Positions 1 to 5,863 of a stretch of DNA of 8,678 bases are shown one piece after another; the stretch's first letter is position 1, and each line of letters starts with the position of its first letter. Origin of the DNA: DATFYI01 sp035315125 (GTDB taxonomy: Bacteria; Chloroflexota; Anaerolineae; Anaerolineales; Anaerolineaceae); NCBI GenBank assembly GCA_035315125.1, contig DATFYI010000270.1, positions 1 to 8,678 on the forward strand, in the 5' to 3' direction. A program made the position numbers and the translations under genes. The notes under the pieces were generated by a model. The model was not told the DNA's origin. It saw only the letters and a list, made by a program, of their open reading frames with translations, and did not search any database.

Positions 1-103
1 TTTTCTGGCTCATCAGTTTCAAAGCTGCGCGCAGGGTAGTATCCGGTGAGACCTGCCAAACATCCGGTCCTTTTTGGAGTAGTACCTGGCTGACGGTCGT
101 CAT
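1..103 (-). CDS. CBS-domain protein, N-terminal fragment
   Basis: Only the first 34 codons are inside the window; the gene runs off the left edge. The translation begins MTTVSQVLLQKGPDVW and continues QVSPDTTLRAALKLMSQK. The pattern of a short helix, 'V..VSPDTTL.AAL.LM...' and an expected following 'IGALLV' strand is typical of the first CBS repeat in small tandem-CBS proteins, which usually bind adenosyl nucleotides and act as energy sensors. The ATG at 101-103 is supported by AAAGGAG (117-111, minus strand) at a 7-nt spacing. A good promoter and possible activator sites lie upstream. The family call rests on a short stretch, so the domain is likely but the full architecture is unknown. Confidence 0.65.
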   Translation of the reverse strand, partial: MTTVSQVLLQKGPDVWQVSPDTTLRAALKLMSQK

Positions 104-141
104 ATTGCTGCTCCTTTCTAAAGTTGAAAAAAATACTGGAA

Positions 142-158
142 TCGATTTTATAAATCGA
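142..158. promoter_or_regulatory. 17-bp palindrome in the 5' UTR of the CBS gene
   Basis: TCGATTT-TAT-AAATCGA is a perfect 7-bp inverted repeat with a 3-nt centre. It lies between the predicted transcription start (about 180) and the CBS gene start codon at 103. It could be a dimeric repressor operator or a weak mRNA hairpin. The AT-rich arms make a stable RNA structure unlikely. Confidence 0.35.
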
Positions 159-186
159 CTTTTGAGATCATATAAATAGCTTTTTA

Positions 187-215
187 ATATTAACCCGAGA
201 TAGCGGTATTTTCAA
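187..215 (-). promoter_or_regulatory. Sigma-70-type promoter for the CBS gene
   Basis: On the minus strand, TTGAAA (215-210) is followed by a 17-nt spacer and TAATAT (192-187). Both hexamers are one or two mismatches from the housekeeping consensus and the spacing is ideal. The predicted start is near 180, leaving a 5' UTR of about 77 nt that includes the palindrome at 142-158. Confidence 0.6.
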
Positions 216-235
216 GTTAATTTAAGAAAAATAAC

Positions 236-249
236 GTGATTAATATCAT
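236..249. promoter_or_regulatory. Imperfect Crp/Fnr-type site (proximal)
   Basis: GTGAT-TAAT-ATCAT is an inverted repeat with one mismatch to the perfect site located 32 bp further upstream. Its centre (242.5) falls about 62 bp before the predicted start of CBS transcription, the classical position for a class I Crp site. Confidence 0.35.
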
Positions 250-266
250 CTCTGTCATATCCAATA

Positions 267-282
267 TGTGATAATAATCACA
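267..282. promoter_or_regulatory. Perfect TGTGA-N6-TCACA Crp-like palindrome (distal)
   Basis: TGTGATAATAATCACA has the exact core of the enterobacterial Crp consensus; read as GTGAT-N4-ATCAC it also resembles an Fnr site. Its centre (274.5) is about 94 bp upstream of the predicted CBS start and 32 bp (three helical turns) from the proximal site. The regulator in this organism is not known; a Crp/Fnr-superfamily protein is the natural candidate. Confidence 0.45.
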
Positions 283-335
283 AGGAGGAGCCTTCACTAT
301 TCCAATCCAATAGCAATGGTGTAAGCTCGAATTGA

Positions 336-381
336 CTAAAAGAACTTCCCCTCACCAATCGAACAGAAGGAGAAGGGAAGT
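336..381 (-). terminator. Rho-independent terminator after the desaturase gene
   Basis: On the minus strand a 13-position stem (381-369 with 356-344) has one mismatch and one G-U pair. It encloses a 12-nt loop and is followed by TCTTTTAG. It begins about 30 nt beyond the desaturase stop codon. The U-run is short, so termination may be incomplete. Confidence 0.55.
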
Positions 382-410
382 GTTGGATTCTACCCGACAG
401 GTAAATAATC

Positions 411-1475
411 TTATTTATTGAAAGAACGTTTTGTGGTCGCCCGTATGGGTATAGTTTGATAAGCCTTTAAATCCCTAAAGCCAATCATCTTGCCGTGAAC
501 TTCATCCCACAGTGAAAATTTAACACAACTGAAGGACGACCAGATTGTAATTTTGCGTCCCCATTTTTGTAAAAGTGGGGTTTTGGTATAGCACCGATCC
601 AGGTTATAGTTCGGGATGCGTGGACTGAGGTGGTGGATGTGATGAAATCCGATGTTGCCTGAGAACCACTGTAATATCTTGGGCAGTTGGTAGTAAGACG
701 CACCTTTCAATGCAGAAGCCACATAACTCCACTGGTCGTTGTGATCCCAATACATGTATTCGAATTGGTGCTGTACATAAAATAGCCAGATGCCAAATGC
801 GCCTGCAATTGTCATTAAAGGGATCTGGATGATCAGGTAGGCTTTCCAACCGATCAAGAAACACATGCCAATGGCAATTGCTGCCAGTGCAAGATTCGTA
901 TAGATGACACTGTCTGTTTCTTTTTTACCGAAACGTGGTATTGGAAAGCGTTGCATGATAAAGAACATGTAAAACGGTCCCAGAAAGAACATTATTGCTG
1001 GAAAGCGAAACAGGCGATATTTCAGACGATCGATGTGAGAGCTGTTCAGATATTCTTGTACAGTGAGTGTTTTGACATCACCAACGCCTCGTTTATCCAG
1101 GTTGCTGGCGGTAGCGTGGTGAATAGCATGCGCGTGCCACCATTGTTCCCCAGGGGTAAAGACTAGCAGGCCTAATAATGATCCCACGATTTTATTGGCC
1201 CTGGTAGAGGCGAAGAAAGAATTGTGACCGCAATCGTGGAATATGATAAATATTCTGGCGAGAAAGCCGGCTGCTGGCAACATTAAAGCCAGTGTCAACC
1301 AGTAGGATATCGCCAGGCTGCGTACCATCAGGTACCAAAGCAAAAAGTAGGGCAGCAGACTCGTGCTTAACTGCCAGATACTTTGTTTCAGACTTGAATC
1401 TTGGAAAGGTGTCAACAAAGGTTGAAGTTCCTTCATCTCTGGCAGCACCTCAGAAGTCTGCTTACTGGAGTACAT
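411..1475 (-). CDS. des: Acyl-lipid fatty acid desaturase, Bacillus Des-like
   Basis: Membrane di-iron enzyme of 354 residues, expected to put a cis double bond into acyl chains of membrane lipids using electrons from ferredoxin or flavodoxin. All three histidine boxes are present: HDCGH (80-84), HAIHH (116-120) and HHIHH (278-282), plus H236 in 'FYVQHQFE'. Hydrophobic hairpins flank them at about 34-75, 98-108, 159-175 and 190-234. Length and blocks such as 'RIFIIFHDCGHNSFF', 'HHATASNLDKRG.GD' and 'LPK.LQW.SGNIG.HH.HHLSP' closely resemble, from memory, B. subtilis Des, the cold-induced delta-5 desaturase. The ATG at 1475 has GGAAGGAG about 8 nt upstream. The gene has its own promoter and terminator, so it is probably monocistronic. 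No DesK/DesR-like two-component genes are in the window. Regiospecificity cannot be read from the sequence. Confidence 0.92.
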   Translation of the reverse strand: MYSSKQTSEVLPEMKELQPLLTPFQDSSLKQSIWQLSTSLLPYFLLWYLMVRSLAISYWLTLALMLPAAGFLARIFIIFHDCGHNSFFASTRANKIVGSLLGLLVFTPGEQWWHAHAIHHATASNLDKRGVGDVKTLTVQEYLNSSHIDRLKYRLFRFPAIMFFLGPFYMFFIMQRFPIPRFGKKETDSVIYTNLALAAIAIGMCFLIGWKAYLIIQIPLMTIAGAFGIWLFYVQHQFEYMYWDHNDQWSYVASALKGASYYQLPKILQWFSGNIGFHHIHHLSPRIPNYNLDRCYTKTPLLQKWGRKITIWSSFSCVKFSLWDEVHGKMIGFRDLKAYQTIPIRATTKRSFNK

Positions 1476-1525
1476 GGAATCGTCTCCTTCCGAAACTCTT
1501 CAATTTTCCATGTCGGGAAGAATTA

Positions 1526-1540
1526 GGACTATTGTAGTCC
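1526..1540. promoter_or_regulatory. Palindrome overlapping the desaturase -10 element
   Basis: GGACTA-TTG-TAGTCC is a perfect 6-bp inverted repeat with a 3-nt centre, and the -10 hexamer (1531-1536) lies wholly inside it. Bound protein would block RNA polymerase, so it is a candidate repressor operator. An early transcript hairpin is less likely because most of it lies upstream of the predicted start near 1524. Confidence 0.45.
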
Positions 1541-1559
1541 ACTAAATCTATAATTGCAA
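1531..1559 (-). promoter_or_regulatory. Sigma-70-type promoter for the desaturase gene
   Basis: On the minus strand, TTGCAA (1559-1554), a 17-nt spacer and TACAAT (1536-1531). The predicted start near 1524 gives a 5' UTR of about 49 nt. It separates the desaturase from the upstream sigma-factor operon. Confidence 0.6.
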
Positions 1560-1603
1560 CAGGGCTCGAATAGTCTTAACAAACACTCATGCTTTCTATC
1601 TTT

Positions 1604-2296
1604 TCAAACGCTCCGCCCCATTTGAAAAAACCTCCTGGCGAGTTGGATGTACCAGATCATATAGCCCGGCAGAGAAAGAAATAGTAAAAATATGCCGATA
1701 ACTGGAATAAAAAAGCCACATGCTACCGCATTTGCGACGATCCCGACTATGGCGGTGGCTTTACCGTAAACGTGACTGCGCAGCATGAGCAAAGAGCTGA
1801 TCAGCAAAGAGAGCCCGCCAAGCAGGGTATTCAAAAACCAGCCAATCCCATTAAAGAGCGCCAGCAAGGCGTCTCCAGCCGCAATAAGCTGGCTTTTGGT
1901 TGCCTCGCTGGTTGCGCTTGCATAAGACCTGCTGAGCGATAGCAACTCGGGCAGCGGCCTGGCAGGGATGATCAGCACGGCGGCGATCAATCCAAGTGCC
2001 AGGGCGATGAAGGCATAGGATTCATTGACCTGTTTGAGCGAAACATATAGACCTAAAGTCAATAATATGCTAAATATATTCCCCAGCAGAAGAAATAAAT
2101 CGAGTGAGATCAACCCACCCAGGGTATTTTTTTGCAATAACAGGAAGATGCTTTCCGTAGATTGATTTCCAGGGGCATATGGCCAGATAAAATAGGTAAT
2201 CAGCCCAAGCAAGATCACAATTTCCGAAATAATCGCAGCAACTCCGGCTACTTTGTAGAGGTCTTTCCAACGTGCATCAATCGTTGAGGTCGTCAT
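1604..2296 (-). CDS. Uncharacterised polytopic membrane protein (DUF4386-like)
   Basis: A 230-residue integral membrane protein with about six hydrophobic segments, near residues 15-40, 60-86, 94-112, 143-172, 180-200 and 201-220. The N-terminus is short and soluble; the C-terminus is basic (ARRFFQMGRSV). No catalytic or metal-binding motif is visible. The general layout recalls DUF4386-type membrane proteins, but that is an impression and not a motif match. The ATG at 2296 has AAAGGAGC at suitable distance. It starts only 20 bp after the preceding membrane-protein gene, with the ribosome site in the gap, so the two are almost surely co-transcribed. Being the last gene of the apparent sigma/anti-sigma operon, it may be a target or component of that envelope response (inference). 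Confidence 0.75.
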   Translation of the reverse strand: MTTSTIDARWKDLYKVAGVAAIISEIVILLGLITYFIWPYAPGNQSTESIFLLLQKNTLGGLISLDLFLLLGNIFSILLTLGLYVSLKQVNESYAFIALALGLIAAVLIIPARPLPELLSLSRSYASATSEATKSQLIAAGDALLALFNGIGWFLNTLLGGLSLLISSLLMLRSHVYGKATAIVGIVANAVACGFFIPVIGIFLLFLSLPGYMIWYIQLARRFFQMGRSV

Positions 2297-2316
2297 TGCG
2301 TTAGCTCCTTTTGAAA

Positions 2317-3414
2317 TTAGTTAACTGGGAGCGGCATCGTGGTTGGGGCGATGTTATCGAGAGCTTTCATCTCCCGGTATGTTAGCGTCCAAACATTGCT
2401 TTCGAATAGGATGTACCATCCGCTGATCAGGATTAAAGGTGCGAACAGAACAGTAAAGAAGAACGGTAAAGCTGCTATCAGACCCAAAATCCAGGTCAGA
2501 GGGCTGCTCAAGAAAATACTGGTGATGCCGAATACGATCAACCCGGGGATGGCTCCCACAATTACAGCCGGCACAAGCAGCACGATATAAACCGGGATGA
2601 GCAGGAAGAAAATGATAGTCATGGCAATGGCATAGGCAATCCCGATGCCCAGCATGATCAGCCACATCACCGCAGTGCTCTTCCAGTTGCGCTTGACCAT
2701 TTGCCAGCCTTTACGGAAAGAATCGCCCACGCTGGAATTTTCTAGCACAGTCGCGCGCACAAAGAACTTTCGCAGCATGACAAGCAACACTGCCAGCAGG
2801 ATAAAGATCAGCACACAGAGGAAGAAAAATCCGATCGCGGCCACAATGCTCACCGCTGTAAAGCCTCGGTTGGCGCTGGTTACCCCAAAATAAACCAGTA
2901 AACCCAACCCTGCCAGGATCGGTATGAAGATCAGGAAAGGTAATGAGGTGATCAGATCGATCAGCCACATGCGGAAGGCAGCGCGTGACCAGCCCATTTT
3001 CCAACCCTGGCTGAAGCTCACTTTTAAGCCGGACTGTTCATACTCATTCACCATCCGAATCACAGCGGTTTCGCTGACGTAACGTACGATTGCCAGGATA
3101 ACAACCACGATCAATACAAAGAGCAGCAGAGCCAGCCCGATCCCGATGAATAAACCGATGTGTTGTCCGGGATATTGCAGGAGAGGCTGGATATTTAGAT
3201 GGAACCATTGCTGGAGCTGTTGCTCAAACTGGTTCAAGCTTGGATTGTTGCCCTGGTTGTTATTGTTGGCATTGAACTGCGTGCCGGAATTCCCACCGCC
3301 TGGATTGCTGCCGCTTCCTCCTGTCACAGCCAGCAGGATGCCGAAGATCCATAAGACCTTATAATTCCACAAAATTTGCCAGGCGCGTTTTAAAATCTTT
3401 CCAAAGTCGATCAT
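2317..3414 (-). CDS. Uncharacterised polytopic membrane protein with Gly/Asn-rich loop
   Basis: A 365-residue protein. An amphipathic start (MIDFGKILKRAWQILWNYKV) leads into a first hydrophobic segment (20-31), then a Gly/Asn/Gln/Ser-rich linker (32-66). Six or more further membrane segments follow, near 86-112, 149-177, 185-213, 247-275, 275-300 and 305-333. Two similar soluble-edge modules, 'SFSQGWKMGW' (133-142) and 'SFRKGWQMVK' (232-241), each precede a membrane segment. This suggests an internal duplication like that in families resembling the membrane domain of glycerophosphodiester phosphodiesterases. No enzymatic motif is visible. The ATG at 3414 has AAAAGGAG at suitable spacing. The gene follows the anti-sigma gene by 58 bp with no convincing terminator between them, and precedes the next membrane gene by 20 bp. 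Confidence 0.8.
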   Translation of the reverse strand: MIDFGKILKRAWQILWNYKVLWIFGILLAVTGGSGSNPGGGNSGTQFNANNNNQGNNPSLNQFEQQLQQWFHLNIQPLLQYPGQHIGLFIGIGLALLLFVLIVVVILAIVRYVSETAVIRMVNEYEQSGLKVSFSQGWKMGWSRAAFRMWLIDLITSLPFLIFIPILAGLGLLVYFGVTSANRGFTAVSIVAAIGFFFLCVLIFILLAVLLVMLRKFFVRATVLENSSVGDSFRKGWQMVKRNWKSTAVMWLIMLGIGIAYAIAMTIIFFLLIPVYIVLLVPAVIVGAIPGLIVFGITSIFLSSPLTWILGLIAALPFFFTVLFAPLILISGWYILFESNVWTLTYREMKALDNIAPTTMPLPVN

Positions 3415-3472
3415 TTTGTATACTCCTTTTAATGGCTCCGGTTCATTTAATGATTTGGATCCGGTTATTCAT

Positions 3473-4108
3473 CTACGAATGAGCTCTCTCCTGTGGGAAA
3501 AGTGGCTTTTGATTCTTCCGACGTTTGTTTGACCAGGCTGCCAGCCAGCCCAGGATCAGCAGCACGATACCGGCATTCCAGAACAGTTCTGCACTTAAAC
3601 TCGTCCAGAACGCATTGGCATTGTTCAGGATGATCAGAAGAATGCGATTGCTGCCGACCAGGGACCTTCCAAAAAGGTTCATGCTGGCTGAGAACCACAA
3701 GCTTTGTTGTGGGCTGTTCTGCAGCCAGGGGGCCGCGCTTCCGAGCAGACCGGCAACGCCGGCAGTTGTGAGTAGCGTGCTGACGGTTGTGACTGTGCTA
3801 AAGAAAATCCAGATGGCCGCTGCGCTGACCGGCACCAACCACCAGATTGCCTCGCTAACCTTTCGCACCGGTGCTACTTCCGGACGGCGTGGCAGTACCA
3901 GAGCCAGTTTCGCTGCGAAGCGCTCGCTTGAGGTGAAGCTTTCTGCGGGCACCGTTTCATGGAGTAGTCCGGATAGGCTACGCAGCTCTTCCAGTTCCTT
4001 GCGACAGGCCACACATTCTGATAGGTGATTTTCCACCTGGTGCAGGTTCACACTACCCAGTTCTCCATCCAGGTAGGCTCCCAGCAGGTCAGTTACATGT
4101 TCACTCAT
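3473..4108 (-). CDS. Zinc-finger (zf-HC2) membrane anti-sigma factor
   Basis: A 211-residue protein whose cytoplasmic N-terminus carries the anti-sigma zinc-binding pattern H28-x3-C32-x2-C35 within 'LLGAYLDGELGSVNLHQVENHLSECVACRKELEEL', here read in parts, plus H4. This domain normally clamps an ECF sigma factor and releases it on a signal. Hydrophobic segments follow at about 88-103, 106-126, 151-166 and 176-192, ending in a basic tail (NKRRKNQK), so it is probably polytopic. The start was set at the ATG at 4108, preceded by GGAGGG; a longer frame upstream begins inside the sigma gene and adds 20 residues without family support. It overlaps the sigma stop by 8 bp (ATGAGTGA), the usual arrangement for stoichiometric co-translation of a sigma/anti-sigma pair. 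Confidence 0.88.
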   Translation of the reverse strand: MSEHVTDLLGAYLDGELGSVNLHQVENHLSECVACRKELEELRSLSGLLHETVPAESFTSSERFAAKLALVLPRRPEVAPVRKVSEAIWWLVPVSAAAIWIFFSTVTTVSTLLTTAGVAGLLGSAAPWLQNSPQQSLWFSASMNLFGRSLVGSNRILLIILNNANAFWTSLSAELFWNAGIVLLILGWLAAWSNKRRKNQKPLFPQERAHS

Positions 4109-4676
4109 ATTCGCCCTCCATTTGAAACAAAACACCTTTAAGGACTTCCCGCAAGCGCGTGCGGGCATAATTCAGGCGGGACATGACTGTCCCAATCGGG
4201 ATGTCAAGCGCTTTGGCGATTTCCTGATAGGAAAGTTCACCATATTCCCGCAGCACAAGCACAGAGCGGGCCGCCGCTGGTAGCTCTTGCATTGCCTTTT
4301 GGATCATTGCTGCCCTTTCTTTTTCGATCAGGGAAGTTTCGGGTCCCGCCGCCGTATCCTTTACCAGCATGACCTGCTCCTCTTCGAGCGATTCTTCCTG
4401 CTTACGACGTAGCTGGTCCAGGGCAACGTTTATGGCAATACGATACAACCAGCTTCGAAACGGAGCAGTGAGCTGATAGGAAGGTAAATTCAACCAGGCA
4501 CGTATGAAAGCTTCCTGGCTGGCATCCTCGGCCAGGGTGGTATCGCTGCACATGCGAAAAACTACGCGTACAACTCCTGGATAATGGCGCCGGACGAGCT
4601 CTCCATAGGCATTACGGTCACCCTGTCGGGACTGGAGCACCAGATCCGTTTCAGTTACCGCCATAAGGGTTGCCAC
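4101..4676 (-). CDS. ECF-subfamily RNA polymerase sigma factor
   Basis: A 191-residue extracytoplasmic-function sigma factor that directs RNA polymerase to a stress regulon. Region 2 spans about 23-91, with 'DASQEAFIRAWLNL' (51-64) and the -10-reading helix 'FRSWLYRIAINVALDQLRR' (73-91). A charged Glu-rich linker follows (94-120), then region 4 (121-177) with the helix-turn-helix 'LSYQEIAKALDIPIGTVMSRL' read across 148-168. Regions 1 and 3 are absent, as expected. The GTG at 4676 was chosen because AAAGGA sits 9 nt upstream; the in-frame ATG at 4664 would be about 21 nt from it. First gene of the operon; many ECF factors activate their own promoter. Its cognate anti-sigma factor follows with an 8-bp overlap. 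Confidence 0.95.
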   Translation of the reverse strand: MATLMAVTETDLVLQSRQGDRNAYGELVRRHYPGVVRVVFRMCSDTTLAEDASQEAFIRAWLNLPSYQLTAPFRSWLYRIAINVALDQLRRKQEESLEEEQVMLVKDTAAGPETSLIEKERAAMIQKAMQELPAAARSVLVLREYGELSYQEIAKALDIPIGTVMSRLNYARTRLREVLKGVLFQMEGEYE

Positions 4677-4713
4677 CGGCCGATTTCCTTTCTGAGCTGT
4701 TATCTACTCTCAC

Positions 4714-4732
4714 AGTATATAACGAGGTTGCC
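4714..4732 (-). promoter_or_regulatory. Tentative promoter elements of the sigma operon
   Basis: On the minus strand, TATACT (4719-4714) could be a -10, giving a start near 4707 and a UTR of about 31 nt, but no good -35 stands 16-18 nt before it. GGCAACC (4732-4726) resembles ECF -35 elements, but the matching -10 about 16 nt on (AGAGTA) is weak. The two readings are alternatives and neither is secure. Confidence 0.25.
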
Positions 4733-4924
4733 GTGCTTTTTATTCGGAAATGGGGGTGAGTATTTGAATGCCGGATTTACTGGCACAAATAGATCCGTGC
4801 CTACCTGAAAGCCTGGAATTTCTGTTTTCCTGTGGATGTGGCCTTATTGCAGCCTGGGTTATCCCCCAAGACGAGGTTACAGCGGAATGCTTACGCCCCT
4901 ACGCGGAACATACTGCAATGGACC

Positions 4925-4988
4925 AAAAGTTTTGTCTTATGCGGGGAAATGATAGGGTGGGTAGGGGCAAAGTCCTACCTGACAAAAC
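4925..4988 (-). terminator. Possible terminator of the gmk-rhomboid operon
   Basis: On the minus strand an 8-bp stem (4988-4981 with 4936-4929) encloses a second hairpin (GGTAGG/CCTACC, 4979-4974 with 4965-4960). It is followed directly by CTTTTGG. It begins 57 nt after the rhomboid stop. The outer loop is long (44 nt) and the U-run short, so it may instead be just part of the repeat-rich stretch. Confidence 0.3.
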
Positions 4989-5044
4989 CACGATTGACCC
5001 ATTGGGTGCACACAGTAGTTGTATGAATGATCGAAATTCAGATG

Positions 5045-5863
5045 CTACTGGTTAAGTCCCGGAAAGATGAATTTGAGAGCCGCCAGCATGCAAAAGATCA
5101 GAGTAACAATCAGCCCGCTCATGACCACCTGCGAGGAGCTGGTCTGGTCTTCAAGATACAGATCCGGCATCAGCCCACTGACTTTGAAAACCGGGCCGGC
5201 AAACCAGGCAAAAGCCAACCCACCCAGCAGACCCCCCAGATGTCCGAAATTGTCGACATTTGACTGAGGCGCCAGGCCGAATACAAAATTAATTATCACA
5301 ATTCCAATGGTATTAATGATTAATGAGCGCGCATTCTTTCCGAATAGAAAACGGTTTTTATAGATAAAAATTCCCTGTGCACTCACCAACGCAAAGATAG
5401 CAGTTGAGGCTCCGATCGATGAATCGGGAGAAAATAAGAAGGAAAGCACATTCCCGGCAAAACCGCCTATCATATAAAGGGCCAGAAAGCGTTTATGACC
5501 GTAGAACCTCTCCAATCCTGGCCCCAGGACAAACAGGGCATACATATTGAAGGCAATATGGATGATAGAGGCATGCAAGAACATGGGCGTGATCAGGCGC
5601 CAGAATTCTCCGGCCAGGATATACTGGTTGATTTTTGCGCCATATAGCACCAGATAATCGGTGCCCAGGAAGGTTTGGCTGAGAACCTGCAACAGGTACA
5701 CGAATATGCACAACCCCATCATGGTATAAGTTACCAGGGGTTGTGTTTTTGGCAGGCGCACACCGACCTGGGTAGGCTGTCGCTCACCTGGTTGATAGGG
5801 TCTGGAAATCGGTGGGGTATTTCCACTGGAATTTGGATTTGAAAAGGTCGAAGTATTGTTCAT
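5045..5863 (-). CDS. Rhomboid-family intramembrane serine protease
   Basis: A 272-residue membrane protease that cleaves transmembrane helices. The first 40 residues are a soluble Asn/Ser/Pro/Gln-rich tail. Six to seven hydrophobic segments follow, the last at about 249-267. Family marks are present: 'EFWRLITPMFLHASIIHIAFNM' read across 86-107 (W88, R89, H97, H102, N106), the catalytic serine S153 in 'SIGASTAIF', and the catalytic histidine H208 in 'NFGHLGGLLGG'. The extra C-terminal helix fits bacterial rhomboids with a 6+1 layout. The ATG at 5863 overlaps the gmk stop (ATGA), and no good ribosome site precedes it, so translation probably depends on coupling to gmk. A longer in-frame start at 5944 lies inside gmk and would add 27 unlikely residues. 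The substrate is unknown. Confidence 0.9.
   Translation of the reverse strand: MNNTSTFSNPNSSGNTPPISRPYQPGERQPTQVGVRLPKTQPLVTYTMMGLCIFVYLLQVLSQTFLGTDYLVLYGAKINQYILAGEFWRLITPMFLHASIIHIAFNMYALFVLGPGLERFYGHKRFLALYMIGGFAGNVLSFLFSPDSSIGASTAIFALVSAQGIFIYKNRFLFGKNARSLIINTIGIVIINFVFGLAPQSNVDNFGHLGGLLGGLAFAWFAGPVFKVSGLMPDLYLEDQTSSSQVVMSGLIVTLIFCMLAALKFIFPGLNQ

Larger units (their letters stand above)
4677..5044. other. Non-coding stretch rich in inverted repeats
   Basis: No convincing gene lies in these 368 bases on either strand. Short open frames lack ribosome sites and protein-like composition. It contains several inverted repeats: GGCAC/GTGCC near 4778-4802, GCCCCTAC (4895-4902) with GTAGGGGC (4961-4968), GTTTTGTC (4929-4936) with GACAAAAC (4981-4988), and the 11-bp palindrome ACCCATTGGGT (4997-5007). 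The GTAGGGGC motif recalls short intergenic palindromic repeats of other bacteria, so a decayed REP- or MITE-like element is possible. Confidence 0.4.

Noticed and set aside
282..290. Strong ribosome-site-like AAGGAGGAG on the plus strand
   Set aside because: No start codon at usable distance opens a frame of any length; the frame from ATG at 316 stops after two codons. It overlaps the end of the Crp-like palindrome.
3432..3466. CCGGTTC/GATCCGG inverted repeat between the anti-sigma and membrane-protein genes as a terminator
   Set aside because: The stem has a mismatch and no T-run follows on the minus strand, so it does not argue against a single operon.
3525..4028. 167-codon plus-strand frame opposite the anti-sigma gene
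   Set aside because: Shadow of a well-supported gene on the other strand; the Ser/Arg-rich translation has no family features.
4109..4168. 20-residue N-terminal extension of the anti-sigma factor
   Set aside because: It lies inside the sigma gene and lacks a ribosome site; the ATG at 4108 has GGAGGG and gives the usual zf-HC2 N-terminus.
4768..5055. Open frame of 95 codons on the plus strand in the sigma/rhomboid gap
   Set aside because: No ribosome site, no recognisable motif, biased composition and no start context; it runs through the inverted repeats.
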